This document shows positions 5,607 to 6,650 of a stretch of 6,650 nt of DNA, piece after piece. A program made the translations under genes and the position numbers. The first letter of the stretch is position 1, and each line of letters opens with the position of its first letter. Origin of the DNA: Bacilli bacterium (GTDB taxonomy: Bacteria; Bacillota_I; Bacilli_A; RF39; UBA660); NCBI GenBank assembly GCA_028703035.1, contig JAQVNR010000065.1, positions 1 to 6,650 on the forward strand. The letters are read 5' to 3'. Below the pieces are notes generated by a model. The model was not told where the DNA came from and made no database searches. It saw only the letters and a list, made by a program, of their open reading frames with translations.

Positions 5607-5999
5607 TCATATTTCCCTTTCTTCCATCATCATTTTGTATAATTTGTCGGCACTTATTATTCCTTCTTTAAACAACTGCTCAACCTCTTCAGTTTCCTCA
5701 CTACATAAAAAGTACATTTTTCTCTCAGCCCCTACCTTTCCTGATTTACATGTCCAAATATAACCATTTTCTTCTAACCAATTCATACCATTTATACAAC
5801 TTTGACGAGACAAACCAGTTAATTTGATAAGCTGAGAAATGCTTATCCAATCACCACTTTTTGAAAACCCCCATGTTTTACGGATCATAAGAAGATAACA
5901 CTTTAAAGCTGAAAAATTACTAATTCTAGGTATTAATTTATCAAATACAACATTGGGAACTTCTGTAAAATTTTTCTGTGGTTTAGGTAATCTGAACAT
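5607..5999 (-). CDS. phage O-type replication initiator (winged helix), short form
   Basis: Read leftward from ATG 5999 to TGA at 5607: 130 residues. AGGGAGAA (complement of 6011-6018) lies 11 bases upstream. In-frame ATG 6023 and TTG 6047 have no ribosome site. The protein matches the N-terminal domain of lambda O-like initiators: NFTEVPNVVFDKLIPRIS (about 10-27), CYLLMIRKTWGFSK, then DWISISQLIKLTGLSRQS with a winged helix-turn-helix and WLEENGYI. Such domains bind origin iterons. Full-length O proteins carry a C-terminal part that recruits helicase; here only a short acidic helical tail remains, so a helicase loader would have to come from elsewhere or the tail does that job. It faces the iterons, which begin a few bases past its stop. 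Confidence 0.75.
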   Translation of the reverse strand: MFRLPKPQKNFTEVPNVVFDKLIPRISNFSALKCYLLMIRKTWGFSKSGDWISISQLIKLTGLSRQSCINGMNWLEENGYIWTCKSGKVGAERKMYFLCSEETEEVEQLFKEGIISADKLYKMMMEEREI

Positions 6000-6010
6000 A
6001 ATCTTTTCAC

Positions 6011-6018
6011 TTCTCCCT
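6011..6018 (-). promoter_or_regulatory. ribosome site of the replication initiator
   Basis: Reads AGGGAGAA on the minus strand, 11 bases before ATG 5999. It argues against the longer frame that could begin at ATG 6023 or TTG 6047. Confidence 0.55.
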
Positions 6019-6091
6019 AGCATTTTGAGTATTGCAAAGCTAGGCAAGAAATGTTATAATTTTTTAGAAGTTAACACATTTGCCTTTTGAG

Positions 6092-6136
6092 TCTCCAATG
6101 AGTGTCGAGTTTGCCGACAAGTTCACTCACTGGAGA
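6092..6136 (-). promoter_or_regulatory. large hairpin in the leader of the initiator gene
   Basis: Arms 6092-6104 and 6124-6136 form 13 pairs with a 19-base loop. The one imperfect position is A·C on the plus strand but U·G in minus-strand RNA, so the structure is best conserved in the initiator transcript. An alternative inner stem TGTCG/CGACA (6103-6107 with 6115-6119) shares bases with the outer stem, so two folds compete. No U-run follows in the minus direction. Possible roles are leader-based copy control or a protein-bound cruciform. Confidence 0.45.
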
Positions 6137-6153
6137 TTTTGCTTTGCTTATTC

Positions 6154-6170
6154 AATTAATTCAATTAATT
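6154..6170. repeat. AT-rich palindrome AATTAATT-C-AATTAATT
   Basis: A perfect 8-bp inverted repeat around one base, made from two tandem TTCAATTAA units (6151-6159 and 6160-6168). It lies between the leader hairpin and the leftward terminator. It could be an operator for the initiator transcript, but its composition makes chance plausible. Confidence 0.3.
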
Positions 6171-6190
6171 AGTTTTCTCTCCTTTTATCC

Positions 6191-6234
6191 AATAAAAAAA
6201 GTTAGTAGCATGTTCCTTTACAACTACTAACTTT
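6191..6234 (-). terminator. Rho-independent terminator, leftward
   Basis: Arms AAAGTTAGTAG (6198-6208) and CTACTAACTTT (6224-6234) pair perfectly over 11 bp with a 15-base loop. On the minus strand the stem runs straight into a run of T (complement of 6194-6200). It begins eight bases after the stop of the small leftward reading frame and insulates the initiator gene from transcription arriving from the right. Confidence 0.75.
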
Positions 6235-6263
6235 GATTATCTTAATAATTTTTATCAAAAACA

Positions 6264-6292
6264 TTTACAACTTCATCTGCGTTTGATATAAT
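6264..6292 (+). promoter_or_regulatory. predicted strong rightward promoter, antisense to the split frame
   Basis: TTTACA (6264-6269) and TATAAT (6287-6292) are separated by exactly 17 bases, with an extended -10 TG at 6284-6285. That is 11 of 12 consensus bases. The start would be near 6299. It lies inside the leftward reading frame, so chance agreement in AT-rich coding sequence must be considered. Confidence 0.45.
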
Positions 6293-6298
6293 TACTTT

Positions 6299-6384
6299 AA
6301 GATATCTAAGCATTTGTTGGTCAGAACATTTGCTGGATTGGGAGTTATCAGTTTTGCGGGCTGGTGACTCCCACTTATTTTATT
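6299..6384 (+). ncRNA. candidate small antisense RNA
   Basis: Starting from the promoter at 6264-6292, a transcript of about 85 bases would end in a hairpin. Arms 6339-6351 and 6361-6373 form 13 pairs around a 9-base loop (TTTTGCGGG), followed by CTTATTTTATT. Two of the pairs are U·G in plus-strand RNA but would be A·C mismatches in minus-strand RNA, so the fold favours the plus strand. It would be complementary to the split leftward frame. The U-tract is only moderate; otherwise transcription would stop at the terminator at 6536-6587. Confidence 0.35.
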
Positions 6385-6434
6385 GGGTTGTGGTTTTAGT
6401 AAACATCGACATAATTCTTCTTCTTAAAGAAAAG

Positions 6435-6443
6435 TTGTCCACA
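6435..6443 (+). promoter_or_regulatory. DnaA box (one mismatch)
   Basis: TTGTCCACA differs from TTATCCACA at one position. It is the first of three boxes between the split frame and the terminator. Confidence 0.4.
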
Positions 6444-6474
6444 AATATTTACTAAGCCCTATTATACAACAAAT

Positions 6475-6483
6475 TTATCCACA
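6475..6483 (+). promoter_or_regulatory. DnaA box (perfect)
   Basis: Exact TTATCCACA. It lies just upstream of the leftward TATAAT at 6466-6461, so DnaA bound here could also affect that promoter. An imperfect inverted repeat flanks it: TAAGCCCTAT at 6453-6462 and ATAGGGTTA at 6489-6497. Confidence 0.6.
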
Positions 6484-6514
6484 ATGGTATAGGGTTAGAA
6501 AAATTTTGTTAACT

Positions 6515-6523
6515 TGTGGATAA
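6515..6523 (-). promoter_or_regulatory. DnaA box (perfect)
   Basis: TGTGGATAA is the exact complement of TTATCCACA. It lies on the opposite strand to the boxes at 6435 and 6475. Confidence 0.6.
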
Positions 6524-6527
6524 GCGT

Positions 6528-6587
6528 AAAAAATAAGCCCTATCACTTATACTTTTTAGTATTTGTGATGGGGCTGTTATTTTTTTA
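6528..6587 (-). terminator. bidirectional Rho-independent terminator
   Basis: Arms 6536-6546 (AGCCCTATCAC) and 6565-6575 (GTGATGGGGCT) pair over 11 bp. An inner stem ATACT-TTTT-AGTAT is separated from them by a TT/TT internal loop. The left flank is a run of A and the right flank a run of T, so it can work both ways. Leftward it serves the ribbon-helix-helix-like gene that stops at 6588; rightward it would stop any transcript from the promoter at 6264. Confidence 0.8.
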
Positions 6588-6650
6588 TTATAATTTTTTA
6601 AAATAATCTTTAAGAAATAACCTTATAGCATAAGCTACTGCTTCCGATTT
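6588..6650 (-). CDS. C-terminal end of a ribbon-helix-helix-like protein
   Basis: On the minus strand the frame is open from the window edge to TAA at 6590-6588, giving the last 20 residues; the start lies outside the window. The segment SEAVAYAIRLFLKDY matches the second helix of ribbon-helix-helix (CopG/ParG/Arc-type) DNA-binding proteins, in which a Ser-Glu-Ala cap starts an amphipathic helix. A strong terminator follows directly. Beside a replication module such a gene is commonly a partition or copy-control repressor, or an antitoxin. Only one helix is visible, so the family call is tentative; that it is coding is well supported by the terminator and the protein-like sequence. Confidence 0.5.
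   Translation of the reverse strand, partial: KSEAVAYAIRLFLKDYFKKL

Larger units (their letters stand above)
6242..6412 (-). pseudogene. small leftward reading frame split by one in-frame TAA
   Basis: Read leftward from ATG 6412 (or ATG 6406), the frame encodes MSMFTKTTTQ, meets TAA at 6382-6380, then continues for 44 protein-like codons. These include KWESPARKTDNSQSSK and MLRYLKVIISNADEVVN, and the frame ends at TAA 6244-6242. A strong leftward terminator begins eight bases later, as expected for a real gene. GAAGAAG upstream is a weak ribosome site; a TATAAT on this strand (6466-6461) lies about 50 bases before the start but has only a poor -35. After the internal stop the first usable start is the Met at 6346, which would give just 23 residues. 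A single C-to-T change of CAA would create the TAA. Family unknown. Alternatives are readthrough, a sequencing error or a chance frame. Confidence 0.45.

Noticed and set aside
6000..6047. Longer initiator starting at TTG 6047 or ATG 6023
   Set aside because: Neither has a ribosome site; AGGGAGAA precedes ATG 5999, and the family match begins shortly after that Met.
6040..6075. Initiator promoter using a leftward TATAAC near 6055
   Set aside because: No -35 box with proper spacing was found; TTAACT is only 10 bases away.
6314..6367. 17-codon rightward hydrophobic frame beginning TTG-TTG inside the candidate small RNA
   Set aside because: It would be a toxin-like peptide ending in GVISFAGW, but it has no ribosome site, a poor start codon and opposes a better leftward frame.

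Overview
The window is strongly AT-rich. Its genes have purine-rich Shine-Dalgarno sites (AAGGAG, AGGAGGG) and often start with TTG, which fits a low-GC Firmicute (Clostridia or Bacilli). The gene set is conserved phage-type small proteins, a nucleotide-metabolism cassette, a phage O-type replication initiator, iterons with DnaA boxes, and the end of what looks like a ribbon-helix-helix protein. This suggests an extrachromosomal element, a large plasmid or more likely a phage-plasmid, rather than chromosome. That origin is inferred from gene content; no structural or conjugation gene is visible.

Left block (1-2391, + strand): the 3' end of a gene cut by the window edge, a 112-residue protein translationally coupled to it, a 229-residue protein with four Cys pairs, a 49-residue protein, an 85-residue Cys-rich protein, and a 48-residue acidic protein after a 186-base intergenic stretch. 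None has a function I can name. Several have zinc-finger-like Cys spacing.

Middle block (2388-5403, + strand): a near-consensus promoter (TTGACT-17-TATAAT) precedes six tightly packed genes. They encode a basic protein with a C-terminal Cys cluster, a ThyX-family protein with an altered RHR motif, a P-loop kinase-like protein, a T4 gp1-like deoxynucleoside monophosphate kinase, a nucleoside 2-deoxyribosyltransferase-family protein, and a small Cys-rich protein. Together the four enzymes could make, phosphorylate and salvage or destroy deoxynucleotides. Supply of dTMP or of an unusual thymidine-type nucleotide for the element's replication is the natural inference. Four of the six genes start with TTG.

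Right block (5404-6650, mostly - strand): a replication module. From 5424 to 5599 there are two perfect DnaA boxes, an AT-rich stretch and four TTTARACTGGT iterons, each the right half of an imperfect dyad. Next comes a 130-residue phage O-type winged-helix initiator read leftward, converging on the operon. Upstream of it are a leader hairpin, a leftward terminator, and a small leftward reading frame split by one in-frame TAA. A predicted rightward promoter and hairpin lie antisense inside that frame. Beyond are three more DnaA boxes, a strong bidirectional terminator and the last 20 codons of a ribbon-helix-helix-like gene. I saw no tRNA, rRNA, CRISPR array or insertion sequence.
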